Part shown: piece by piece, positions 43,567 to 51,528 of the stretch | How positions within the stretch are numbered: position 1 is the stretch's first letter | Layout of the letters: the number at the start of each line of letters is the position of its first letter | Origin: a bacterium UBP2_UBA5202 | GTDB lineage: Bacteria; Edwardsbacteria; AC1; EtOH8 | Direction of reading: 5' to 3' | NCBI GenBank assembly: GCA_002412795.1 | Contig: DHVS01000026.1 | Location: forward strand, 159-64,158 | Length of the DNA stretch: 64,000 nt | The notes under the pieces: generated by a model | What the model was told of the DNA's origin: nothing | Database searches by the model: none | The model's input: only the letters and a program-made list of their open reading frames with translations | Position numbers and translations under genes: made by a program

Positions 43567-44403
43567 ATGAAGAACATACTCTGGCTTTTACCTCTGGCTG
43601 GAGCCCTTTTAGGGTTCGCCGCAAGCTACCTGGCCCTTTACCTTAAGCTAAAACTGGCCCCCGTTCCCGGTTACACCAGGGCCACCTACCGGGCCATCGA
43701 GATTTTTGACCTGAAATCGGCCCTTTTCAGCACCGCGCTTTTGATGGTTCTGGCGATGGGGGCGGCCGGTGGTTATCCGGTCATCAGGAACCTGCTGCAA
43801 CCGGAACCGGCGGGGCCGGACGGGGGGAACCGGGTCATCATCCCGATGCCCATTGACTCCCTGATCCGGATGATCCCCCAGCCCAAGTCGGTTGACCCCA
43901 ACCAGAATGCCGAGCCGCAGGATCTGGGGCTGATCAAGCGCCCGGTCCCGGGCAGCCGGATAGTGTTGGTTGATGACAACGCTTCCGACACCACCGAATT
44001 TGACGACCGTACCAACAATGACATAGTAAACTCTTTTTCTAACCGGAACAGCCCGGCCAACGACAGCCTGATCCGGAACGCGGTGGTGGACAACAACTCG
44101 GACCTGCCCAAGCCCGGAGATTTTGTGGCCTACAGCATATCGCCCGCCCCCCTGAATGTACTCCGGCCGGTCTACCCCTCCATCTGCCGGAACATGGGGG
44201 CCGAGGGCAAAGTCACCCTCCATGTGCTGGTGGACAAGGGAGGCCAGGTGGCCAGGGTCAGGGTGCTTAAAAGCTCGGGCAACGAGGCCCTGGACGAGGC
44301 GGCCATGGAAGCATTAAGAGCCTCCACCTTTACCCCGGCCTTGCAGGGCGACCAGCCGGTGGCGGTCTGGCTGAGCTACCCGGTGGTTTTCAGCCTGGAG
44401 TAA
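43567..44403 (+). CDS. TonB-like energy transducer with membrane-anchored N terminus
   Basis: A 278-residue protein with hydrophobic segments near the N terminus (MKNILWLLPLAGALLGFAASYLA, then a second helix around 58-75). A Pro/Asp/Asn-rich periplasmic linker follows (about 90-190). The C-terminal TonB domain (about 195-278) contains RPVYPSICRNMGAEGKVTLHVLVDKGGQV and TFTPALQGDQPV. TonB couples the proton-motive force to receptors such as the upstream BtuB-like protein. The usual single-helix TonB has only one membrane segment, so the second is unusual. ATG at 43567 follows AAAAGGAG. Confidence 0.82.
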   Translation: MKNILWLLPLAGALLGFAASYLALYLKLKLAPVPGYTRATYRAIEIFDLKSALFSTALLMVLAMGAAGGYPVIRNLLQPEPAGPDGGNRVIIPMPIDSLIRMIPQPKSVDPNQNAEPQDLGLIKRPVPGSRIVLVDDNASDTTEFDDRTNNDIVNSFSNRNSPANDSLIRNAVVDNNSDLPKPGDFVAYSISPAPLNVLRPVYPSICRNMGAEGKVTLHVLVDKGGQVARVRVLKSSGNEALDEAAMEALRASTFTPALQGDQPVAVWLSYPVVFSLE

Positions 44404-44426
44404 GTGACCTTGATCTTTGATACAAA

Positions 44427-44462
44427 TAAAAACGGGACGCTTTTAGCGTCCCGTTTTTTATT
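44427..44462. terminator. bidirectional intrinsic terminator
   Basis: aaaacgggacgc-tttta-gcgtcccgtttttt lies between the convergent TonB-like and addB-like genes, with T-runs on both strands. Confidence 0.9.
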
Positions 44463-47283
44463 AGGCCGTCACCCACTGCTTACCGCACATCACCTTGAAG
44501 TCGCAGTACCGGCACTGATTTTGGGTGTCGTCGGTCCCTTCAAAGGGCAGGGCGGGGTCCCGGATCTCGCCTACCAGCCGGGCGATGGCCTCCAGGCAGT
44601 CCCGGTAATTCCTGCCCCGGGTTTCCGGATCCTTGAACAGGGGCCGGGACCGGATTGCCTTCCCCCCCAGCATCAGCAGTTCGCTGTCAACCGTATTGGG
44701 ATCAGTTTCGGGATTGAAGGCGCAGTACAGCATGATGTAGAACGGAAGCTGCACCGAGCCCAGCGTTTTGGCCCAGTCCTGGCGCCGTTCCAGGTCAAAC
44801 TTTTTGAAAGAGGGAGCCTTGGCCGAGCCGCCGGTCTTGTAATCCACTATCACCAGCCGCCCGCCCCTCCTGTCTATCCGGTCCAGGGAGCCGTTGACCG
44901 GCACCCCCTTCAGCCCGGGCAGGGCGTCCACCGCCCCCTCCAGCTTTTTTTCGCAGTCCAGGATCTCCGGGGCCGGCTTCATCTGCCGGTGATACTGCAG
45001 CAGCTGGGCCATCCTGGTCTTGATCTGGGAGGCCACCAGGAACATGCCCCCGTCCAGGGACTGGCCCTGCAGCTCCCCAATGACCTGGTCCACCAAGGCC
45101 TCCATCCGGTCAAAATCATTTGGCTGGGGAAAGAAGGACCGGCCCTTAAAATCCTCGAAGAATGTCTTCAGTATCCGGTGGACGGTGGTGCCGGTCTGGC
45201 GGGCCTCGATGTCCCCACCCACCTGGTCCGGCTCCCGCAGCCTCAGCAGGTAGTGCTGGTAAAACTTCAGGCCGCAGCCCAAATAGCTGTCCAGCATCGA
45301 GGCCGAGAACGACAGCCTAAAGACGGCCTCCATCATGGCCGGGGTCTTGATGACAGGAAGGGGGTCCTGCTGGGTGAAGGATTCGGCGTACTTCAACAGC
45401 CTGTCTCCGCCGACCGAGATGCTTTTTTCTCCCTGCTGTTTTTCCCAGACCAGCTGCTCCAAAAACCGGCTGCGCTGGGCCCCGCCGCCGTGGCTGTAGA
45501 ACAGGCTGACTTCCTTTGCCCCGCATATCAGGTTCTCGAAATGATAGCGGGAGACCATCTCCCGCTGGGCGGAACCGGCAAGCCCCAGTTGGGCCCGCAG
45601 GGCCTGGGGCAGGATGGCGTCCGGCATCCTGCCCTCCGGCAGAATGCCGTCGTTGGCGTCCAAAACCATCACCCGGTCAAAGGCCAGGTCCCTGGTCTCC
45701 AAAAATCCCAACACCTGCAGGCCGTTTAGGGGGGTGCCGGGAAACGGCACCCTGGCCTGCCGGACAAAACCATCCAGCAGTCCGAAATAGATTTTGGTCT
45801 CGGAAAAGGACTGCCCGGCCAAAAGCGAGTTCTGCAGCTGCTCCAGGCACCCGGTCATGGACATGAAATATTTGGCGGCATAGGGATGCCTTCCAGCCGG
45901 GCTGTTTTCGGCCACTTGGGAAACTATGCCCAGGAGAATTGAGGCAAAGGATGACACTTCCCCCGGCTGCTCCAGCGGCAGAAGCAGCAAGCGGTGCAGG
46001 AAGGCCAAATGGGCATAAAGCTCCTCCAGGTTCCAGCCCCGGTCTTCCAACCCCAAAAGCTTTTTCTCCAGCTTGGATTTGATCTCGGGGTCGTTTTCGA
46101 TCTCCTCCAGGGATACCAGCCGCCGGCCCCTTTCGTTCAAGACCTGTTCCAGGGCGTGCAACAGTATCCGGGCGGGAAAGCTGGCCTTCCCCATGGCCAG
46201 GTTCTTGACGTAGGGGTGCAGCATCAGCCGCAGATAGTCCGGCAGAAAATAACCGTTCTGGTCCCGGCTCTCCTGGACCCGGGCCAATGCCTGCATCAGG
46301 CCGTAGATCGGGGTGCGCTCCAGCGGGTAGCCCAGGGAGATGTTCCAGGGAGCGGATAGCCCTGACAGGGTGTGATGGATCAGGGGGAAGACGGTGTCGG
46401 GCCGGGGCAGCACCAACACCGTGCCGTCCAGGTTTTCACCGGCGGCATCCAGCAGGGGTTTAAGGCCCATCACCTGGCCGTGGCTGTCGGTGGCCCGGTA
46501 AAAACTTACCCTGGGGGGAGCCTGCTTTGGGCCGGTCTTCTCCGGGGAGATCTTAAGCTGCGAAATTATCCGTTCGATGCCCGGGCCGTCCCGCAGCACC
46601 AGGGTCACATTGTCCCTTTGGGTCAGGTCCTTGAACATCTCCAGTTCGCATCCGGTCAGGGCGTGGAAGCCTGCCAGGATAATGGTTTCAAAGGACGAGA
46701 GATCCAACCTCTTGATGTTTGAGGCGGCATAAAAATAGCTGTTGGCCCGGGTGGTAAGATTTTGCGATCCCAGCTCCCGGTAAAATCCTTCATACCATTC
46801 CGCCAGGTGCGGCAGCATCTGCTGAAAGCGGGCCGGCCAGGACTCCCCGGCCAGGGCCTGGACCCCCTTGAGCTTTGCTGGGGTGATCCCCTCCATCCGC
46901 AGCTCCTCGAAGTCGGCCTGCAGCTTGAAGCCCCAGGCCATGAACTCCTCGAAGGACAGCGGGCCGCCCTGCTCCCCCGGCAGCCTCTGGTCCTGGTGCA
47001 GCTGGAACAATAGCGCCACCCCGTCGGCGGCCAAAAGCGGGCCGGAAGACTGCCCCAGTTCCAGGGCCGCCCAGTCCACCCAGTCGTCGATGGAAAAAAG
47101 GCGGGGGGCCAGGAATGGTTTTTTGCGTTCCTGTTTGAAAAGCTCCCGCAGCAGAAAATGGGAGGGCCGGCGGCCGGGAAAGACCACCATGGTTTTGGAG
47201 AGGTCCGCCTGGCCTTCGGGGATCATCCGGCAGACGTGGGCTGTCAGGTCGGCCCCCTGGGGTAATAAATAAGACCTGCTCAT
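44461..47283 (-). CDS. addB: AddB-type helicase-like/PD-(D/E)XK nuclease subunit
   Basis: A 940-residue protein with a degenerate N-terminal helicase core (MVVFPGRRPSHFLLRELF) and a C-terminal RecB-type nuclease domain (LVIVDYKTG motif). Four cysteines of an AddB-style iron-sulfur cluster are visible: one in DSYLGCGLKFYQ and three in QCRYCDFKVMCG. With AddA it processes double-strand breaks. Its start overlaps the addA stop by 4 bp. Confidence 0.85.
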   Translation of the reverse strand: MSRSYLLPQGADLTAHVCRMIPEGQADLSKTMVVFPGRRPSHFLLRELFKQERKKPFLAPRLFSIDDWVDWAALELGQSSGPLLAADGVALLFQLHQDQRLPGEQGGPLSFEEFMAWGFKLQADFEELRMEGITPAKLKGVQALAGESWPARFQQMLPHLAEWYEGFYRELGSQNLTTRANSYFYAASNIKRLDLSSFETIILAGFHALTGCELEMFKDLTQRDNVTLVLRDGPGIERIISQLKISPEKTGPKQAPPRVSFYRATDSHGQVMGLKPLLDAAGENLDGTVLVLPRPDTVFPLIHHTLSGLSAPWNISLGYPLERTPIYGLMQALARVQESRDQNGYFLPDYLRLMLHPYVKNLAMGKASFPARILLHALEQVLNERGRRLVSLEEIENDPEIKSKLEKKLLGLEDRGWNLEELYAHLAFLHRLLLLPLEQPGEVSSFASILLGIVSQVAENSPAGRHPYAAKYFMSMTGCLEQLQNSLLAGQSFSETKIYFGLLDGFVRQARVPFPGTPLNGLQVLGFLETRDLAFDRVMVLDANDGILPEGRMPDAILPQALRAQLGLAGSAQREMVSRYHFENLICGAKEVSLFYSHGGGAQRSRFLEQLVWEKQQGEKSISVGGDRLLKYAESFTQQDPLPVIKTPAMMEAVFRLSFSASMLDSYLGCGLKFYQHYLLRLREPDQVGGDIEARQTGTTVHRILKTFFEDFKGRSFFPQPNDFDRMEALVDQVIGELQGQSLDGGMFLVASQIKTRMAQLLQYHRQMKPAPEILDCEKKLEGAVDALPGLKGVPVNGSLDRIDRRGGRLVIVDYKTGGSAKAPSFKKFDLERRQDWAKTLGSVQLPFYIMLYCAFNPETDPNTVDSELLMLGGKAIRSRPLFKDPETRGRNYRDCLEAIARLVGEIRDPALPFEGTDDTQNQCRYCDFKVMCGKQWVTA

Positions 47284-50200
47284 GGCCGCACCTCCTTCAC
47301 CCCGCCGTCCAGATAGACGATCCTTCCCTCCAATTTCCGGCCGGGGAAAATCCCCGCCAGGGCGGCCAGATACCCCCGCACCTGGGCCTGGTGCTTTTCC
47401 GCCTGTTGGGGATCATCGGCTAGGCCGGTTTTAAAATCCAGCACCGTGGCCGCATTTCCGCCCCTTACCAGACGGTCCACCCGCAGCAGTTCCCCGCCAG
47501 CCCCCATTATTTGGGCCTCGCACAACGCTGTCTGGCCCTGAAGCCTGGCAAAGAACGGGGCCAGCTCCCGGCGTGAGAGCAAAGTTTTGATCTGATCCGC
47601 CAGCGCCTTTATATCCCGGCCCGGGACCAGCGCCTGGTGGCGGCGGGCCAAAGCCAAAAGCCTGGCATCCAGATCATCCGGCAGGGATTCTATGCCCTCC
47701 AGCAATTTGTGGTAAAACTGGCCCAGCCGGGCCTTGAGGTATCTCTCCCCCTCCCAAAATTGCTCCGGCTCCCAGTCTGCGCCCGGCTCCGCCCCCCGCC
47801 CGATCGAGGGCTGGTCGGGCATGGCCAAAACCTCTTTTTGAGAAAGTGTTTCCTTCTGTCCCCGATCTACCAGCGGGAAAAGCCTGGGATACCATGACCC
47901 TTTGGAGGAGCCCGGTTTGCCTGGGGCCCCGGCCTTTTTGGGCTGGGACGGCTGGTAGATCACCAGGTTGTATAGTTCATGGCGGGCCCGGGTGCAGACC
48001 ACATACAGAGAGTTGAGTTCCTGCACCTGGTCATCAGTCAGAAACTCGTCCTGCAAAACCGCCAGGTCGGGGAAATACCCCCTGGTGCGGCCGGCGATGT
48101 CTTTGGTGATCTTATAGAGGGCTATCTCCTCGCCGGTTTTTCCGTAATAGGTCCGGCGGCTGTCCCCGGCCTCGTCGTACAGCAGATTTATCACCACCGG
48201 AAAACCCAGACCCTTGGACTTGTGAAAACTCATCAGCTGCACCGCCGGAACATTCTCCGGCAGCTCCAGGGAAAAGAGTTCCGGCTCCTCCCTCCGGCAG
48301 GTTTCCAGAAAATCCTTGAGGCTGCCCCGGCCCTTTGACTCCGCCTGGTTGACGGCCTCCAAAAGTTTCAGCAGGGCCGCCGCCTCCTCCGGGAAGTGCT
48401 GAAAAACGTCCAGGCGTCCCAGGGCTAGGCAGACCAGGTCGTACAGGGGATAGTACCCGGCCAGCCGGTAAAGCTCGCTGAAGAACTTTTCCCAGACCGG
48501 GGCGAACCTGGGGTCCCGGCGGCATTCCTGATAGTGGTATCCGTGCGGCCCGGCCTTCTGCCCCGCCAAAAGCAGGATGTCGTCGGCCAGGGCCTGGCTC
48601 CATTCCAGCCCGTCCCTTTGGACGGCCGCGGCCAAAAGCCGGCTCCGGACCACCGAACCCCAGGCCAGGTTGTCGATGGGCGAATCCAGAAAGCGCAGCA
48701 GGTCCAACAGCTCGGCCACCGCCCGGCGCCGGCGGATGTCCAGCCCGCCGGAGGACGAGGCCGGGATGCCGGCCTGGGTCAGCCAGTCGATGGCCTGTCC
48801 CAGATGCTTGTTCTTGGGGGCCAGCACCGCAATGTCCTGGGGCCGGTAACCCCGGGCCAGCACCTCCCGGACTATCGAAAGCAGCGCCTCCCGCTCCGGC
48901 TCCTGGTCATTGATGTCTGCGGTTTCGGATTCATTGGCAATTGGGTCAATGCTCTGATCGGCATCAAACTCTGCTGTATTTTCAGGATCACCTTCGCTCT
49001 CCGCCTCTTCAAAACCCGCCGCTCCCTTGGGAAGGTGCACGGTCCGGACATAGCCCCGGTTTGCCGTTTTCTCCGACGGCCGCTGGACATAGGTCAGAAG
49101 CCCGGTGCGGTCGGGGCCCAAAACCCCCTCCCCGATCAGCTGGTTCAGATTGTGATGGAAGGCCTGCTCCACGTATTCCAGGATCACCTGGCCGCAGCGG
49201 AAGTTTTCCTCCAACCCGCCCACCTGCGAACTATCGGCCACGCTGGCCGGTAGCCAGACCGATGGTTTGGCCTTCCCCTGAATGTCCTCCTGGAGCTGTT
49301 TCATTATCTTGTAATCGGCCTTGCGGAACAGGTAGATGGCCTGTTTGAGGTCGCCCACCAAAAAGGCCGAGCCGCCCGAGGCCAGGGCCTCGGCCAGCAG
49401 CGGGTGCAGGCTGCGCCACTGGGCCAGGTCGGTGTCCTGGAACTCGTCGATCAGGTAATGGCAGAGCCTGGCCCCCAGGGCCAGGTAGATGCCGGGGATC
49501 ATCTCCCGGTCCAGCTGCCGGGAAAGTTTCCGGGCGATGTCGTCGATATGGATCACCCCCCGGCGCCGCTTGGTCTGCTCCAGTATCTGCTTGAAATGAT
49601 GGTAGGGCTGGCCGTAGGCGGCATAGTGACCTTCGGCCTGGGCCGCGGCCAGGCCGGCCACCACCGGCCCCAGTTTCCCCCACAGCTCCCGGGTCGATTC
49701 ATAAACTGCCAGCTTGTCCTTGGGGCACTTTCCCTTAAGCATCGGAGTATGCTCGCTGTCATAGGTGGTCCGGGCCAGTATCTTGTCCGCATTCCCCTGC
49801 TCCAGGTATGAGGCAAAAGCGTCTCCCTTCATCAGAAAGCCTTGCTCCTGGGCGATGCCGCAGATCTGCCCGTAGACATCATTGATGATCCCCAGGCAGC
49901 GGTCTCTTTCGGCGGTCCGGTCCTTGAAGGTAAACTGCCCCGACTCCTTGGCCTCGATGACCAGGAATTTTTCAAAATTTTCGCGCATCAGGGTTCGGGG
50001 ATCCCAGGCAAAGCTGACGCCGGAGTCGTTGAGCAGTTCCAGGAACCGGCCCATCACCGTAGTCAGCTCCCGGTCGCGGCCGGCCGGCTTCAACAGCAGG
50101 TCCAGGGAATAGTCCAGCAGTTCGCCGTAGCTGGTGGTCACCTGAAAATCCGGCCGGAAACCCAGCTCCAAGGCCGAGGCCTGGGCCAGCCGGTTGGTAA

Positions 50201-50573
50201 AGCTGTCGATGGTCTGGACCTGAAAATCGGAAAAATGCCCTATCATCCTGTCCACCATCTCAAAGGCCAGGGCCGGTATGGCCTTGGGCTCCGTCTCCAG
50301 CAGGCCGGCAGTCTGTTTTAAAAGCTCTTGGTCGCCGCCCAGGGCCAGCTCCTTCAGCCAGCTTAATATCCGCTGCTTCATCTCCCGGGCCGCGTTGTTG
50401 GTGAAGGTGATGGCCAGCAGGTGGGGCAGCTGGTTGTGCTCGATCCGGGAGGACAGCAGGAACTGCACGAAGCGGCTGGCCAGGGCGTGGGTCTTGCCCG
50501 AGCCGGCCGAGGCTTCGATCAACAAAAGGTGGGGAAAACGGTAGAGGCTGTCTTTTTCCAATACTTGGGACAT
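47280..50573 (-). CDS. addA: AddA-type UvrD-family helicase/nuclease
   Basis: A 1097-residue protein. Superfamily 1 helicase motifs include Walker A ASAGSGKT (residues 21-28), YLIDEFQDTDLAQWRSLHP (motif II) and VQLMSFHKSKGLGFPVVINLL (motif V/VI region). The C-terminal PD-(D/E)XK nuclease core contains TVLDFKTG. It acts with the downstream AddB-like subunit. A promoter lies at 50615-50644. Confidence 0.88.
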   Translation of the reverse strand: MSQVLEKDSLYRFPHLLLIEASAGSGKTHALASRFVQFLLSSRIEHNQLPHLLAITFTNNAAREMKQRILSWLKELALGGDQELLKQTAGLLETEPKAIPALAFEMVDRMIGHFSDFQVQTIDSFTNRLAQASALELGFRPDFQVTTSYGELLDYSLDLLLKPAGRDRELTTVMGRFLELLNDSGVSFAWDPRTLMRENFEKFLVIEAKESGQFTFKDRTAERDRCLGIINDVYGQICGIAQEQGFLMKGDAFASYLEQGNADKILARTTYDSEHTPMLKGKCPKDKLAVYESTRELWGKLGPVVAGLAAAQAEGHYAAYGQPYHHFKQILEQTKRRRGVIHIDDIARKLSRQLDREMIPGIYLALGARLCHYLIDEFQDTDLAQWRSLHPLLAEALASGGSAFLVGDLKQAIYLFRKADYKIMKQLQEDIQGKAKPSVWLPASVADSSQVGGLEENFRCGQVILEYVEQAFHHNLNQLIGEGVLGPDRTGLLTYVQRPSEKTANRGYVRTVHLPKGAAGFEEAESEGDPENTAEFDADQSIDPIANESETADINDQEPEREALLSIVREVLARGYRPQDIAVLAPKNKHLGQAIDWLTQAGIPASSSGGLDIRRRRAVAELLDLLRFLDSPIDNLAWGSVVRSRLLAAAVQRDGLEWSQALADDILLLAGQKAGPHGYHYQECRRDPRFAPVWEKFFSELYRLAGYYPLYDLVCLALGRLDVFQHFPEEAAALLKLLEAVNQAESKGRGSLKDFLETCRREEPELFSLELPENVPAVQLMSFHKSKGLGFPVVINLLYDEAGDSRRTYYGKTGEEIALYKITKDIAGRTRGYFPDLAVLQDEFLTDDQVQELNSLYVVCTRARHELYNLVIYQPSQPKKAGAPGKPGSSKGSWYPRLFPLVDRGQKETLSQKEVLAMPDQPSIGRGAEPGADWEPEQFWEGERYLKARLGQFYHKLLEGIESLPDDLDARLLALARRHQALVPGRDIKALADQIKTLLSRRELAPFFARLQGQTALCEAQIMGAGGELLRVDRLVRGGNAATVLDFKTGLADDPQQAEKHQAQVRGYLAALAGIFPGRKLEGRIVYLDGGVKEVRP

Positions 50574-50614
50574 CTGCTCGCTCCTTTGGTTTGGTCTTTA
50601 AACCGCCGTTTCCT

Positions 50615-50644
50615 AATATACCAGTTAAGCGGCGGGATAGTCAA
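50615..50644 (-). promoter_or_regulatory. promoter of addAB-like operon
   Basis: Minus-strand TTGACT (50639-50644), 18-bp spacer and TATATT (50615-50620). Confidence 0.68.
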
Positions 50645-50789
50645 GACCTCTTTTTTAAAGGGCTGGGAAACTTTTTTAACTTGGTTAAAATTGCCGTCTG
50701 CCCCAGGTTACTTTCAGTCACTTTACCGCCCAGGGGTGACAAAAAACCGCCTGAATTCTGAAAACATCAGAACGGGCGGCAATAAAATA

Positions 50790-50816
50790 AACGGAGCCGC
50801 TGATGGCAGCCCCGTT
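50790..50816 (-). terminator. terminator-like hairpin downstream of the tRNA-Ser genes
   Basis: aacggagccgc (50790-50800) pairs with gcagccccgtt (50806-50816); on the minus strand the stem is followed by tattttatt. It lies past the tRNA repeat array and may end the tRNA-Ser transcript. Confidence 0.55.
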
Positions 50817-50903
50817 TTAACAATTTTATCAGGTTTCCTCAGTGTCCGAATTCTTCATTGTCTTTGATAGAATTGTCCGCTGATTTTGGGTTGGCATTAA
50901 TCT

Positions 50904-51056
50904 CTGGCCCGCCAGACGAAGTCTCTTACTTGCCTTAACTTTTATGATGTACCCTGGCCCGCCAGACGAAGTCTCTTGCTTGCCTTAACTTTTATGATGT
51001 ACCCTGGCCCGCCAGGCGAAGTCTCTTACTTGCCTTAGCTTTTATATGATGTAGTC
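50904..51056. repeat. tandem repeat array (three 50-bp units) next to tRNA-Ser(GCT)
   Basis: Units start ctggcccgccaga at 50904, 50954 and 51004 (period exactly 50 bp) and end ttatgatgtacc. The last unit runs directly into the tRNA 3' end (gatgtagtctggcgga), whose first bases resemble a unit start. No gene lies in 50574-51056 apart from this array, the addA promoter and the hairpin at 50790. Confidence 0.9.
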
Positions 51057-51150
51057 TGGCGGAGGGGCAGGGATTTGAACCCTGGATACAGCTTTAAGGC
51101 CGTATAACGGTTTAGCAAACCGTCGCCTTCGGCCACTCGGCCACCCCTCC
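51057..51150 (-). tRNA. tRNA-Ser (GCT)
   Basis: Minus strand gives GGAGGGG acceptor, class II long variable arm, anticodon loop TTGCTAA (anticodon GCT) and T-arm CAGGG-TTCAAAT-CCCTG. CCA is encoded (TGG at 51057-51059). Confidence 0.95.
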
Positions 51151-51179
51151 GCAAATGATCCCTTGTGTTTTTTATTTGT

Positions 51180-51335
51180 CCGGCCCGCCAGACCAAGTTT
51201 CTCTTTATGCCGAACTTGTATTTGAAGTATTCTGGCCCGCCAGACGAAGTTTCTCTTTATGCCGAACTTGTATTTGAAGTACTCTGGCCCGCCAGACGAA
51301 GTCTCTTACTTGCCTGACTTTTATATGACGTAGTC
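51180..51335. repeat. tandem repeat array (52-bp units) next to tRNA-Ser(TGA)
   Basis: Units start c(c/t)ggcccgccaga at 51180, 51232 and 51284 (period 52 bp). The first two carry tttctctttatgccgaacttgtatttgaagta; the third is of the 50-bp type seen beside tRNA-Ser(GCT). The last unit runs into the 3' end of tRNA-Ser(TGA). Confidence 0.88.
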
Positions 51336-51423
51336 TGGCGGAAGCGAGAGGATTCGAACCCCTGGTGCCTTTCAGCACAACGGTTTTCAAGACCGCCGCC
51401 ATCGACCACTCGGCCACGCTTCC
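51336..51423 (-). tRNA. tRNA-Ser (TGA)
   Basis: Minus strand gives GGAAGCG acceptor, long variable arm, anticodon loop CTTGAAA (anticodon TGA) and encoded CCA (TGG at 51336-51338). Promoter at 51439-51467. Confidence 0.95.
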
Positions 51424-51438
51424 CTGATTTAGCCTATA

Positions 51439-51467
51439 ATTTTAACATCTAATTTTATTGATGTCAA
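51439..51467 (-). promoter_or_regulatory. promoter of tRNA-Ser(TGA)
   Basis: Minus-strand TTGACA (51462-51467), 17-bp spacer and TAAAAT (51439-51444), 16 nt upstream of the tRNA 5' end. Confidence 0.75.
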
Positions 51468-51528
51468 CCTAAATATTTATGGCATCCCTAAATCTCCCCG
51501 GCCTTAACTTGGCTGCCTGGTACCGCCA

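Noticed and set aside
50904..51335. Possible CRISPR array
   Set aside because: Repeat units are contiguous (50-52 bp period) and nearly identical throughout, with no unique spacers and no cas genes nearby.
51205..51417. 70-codon frame over tRNA-Ser(TGA)
   Set aside because: It reads the tRNA and the tandem repeats and has no independent coding signal.
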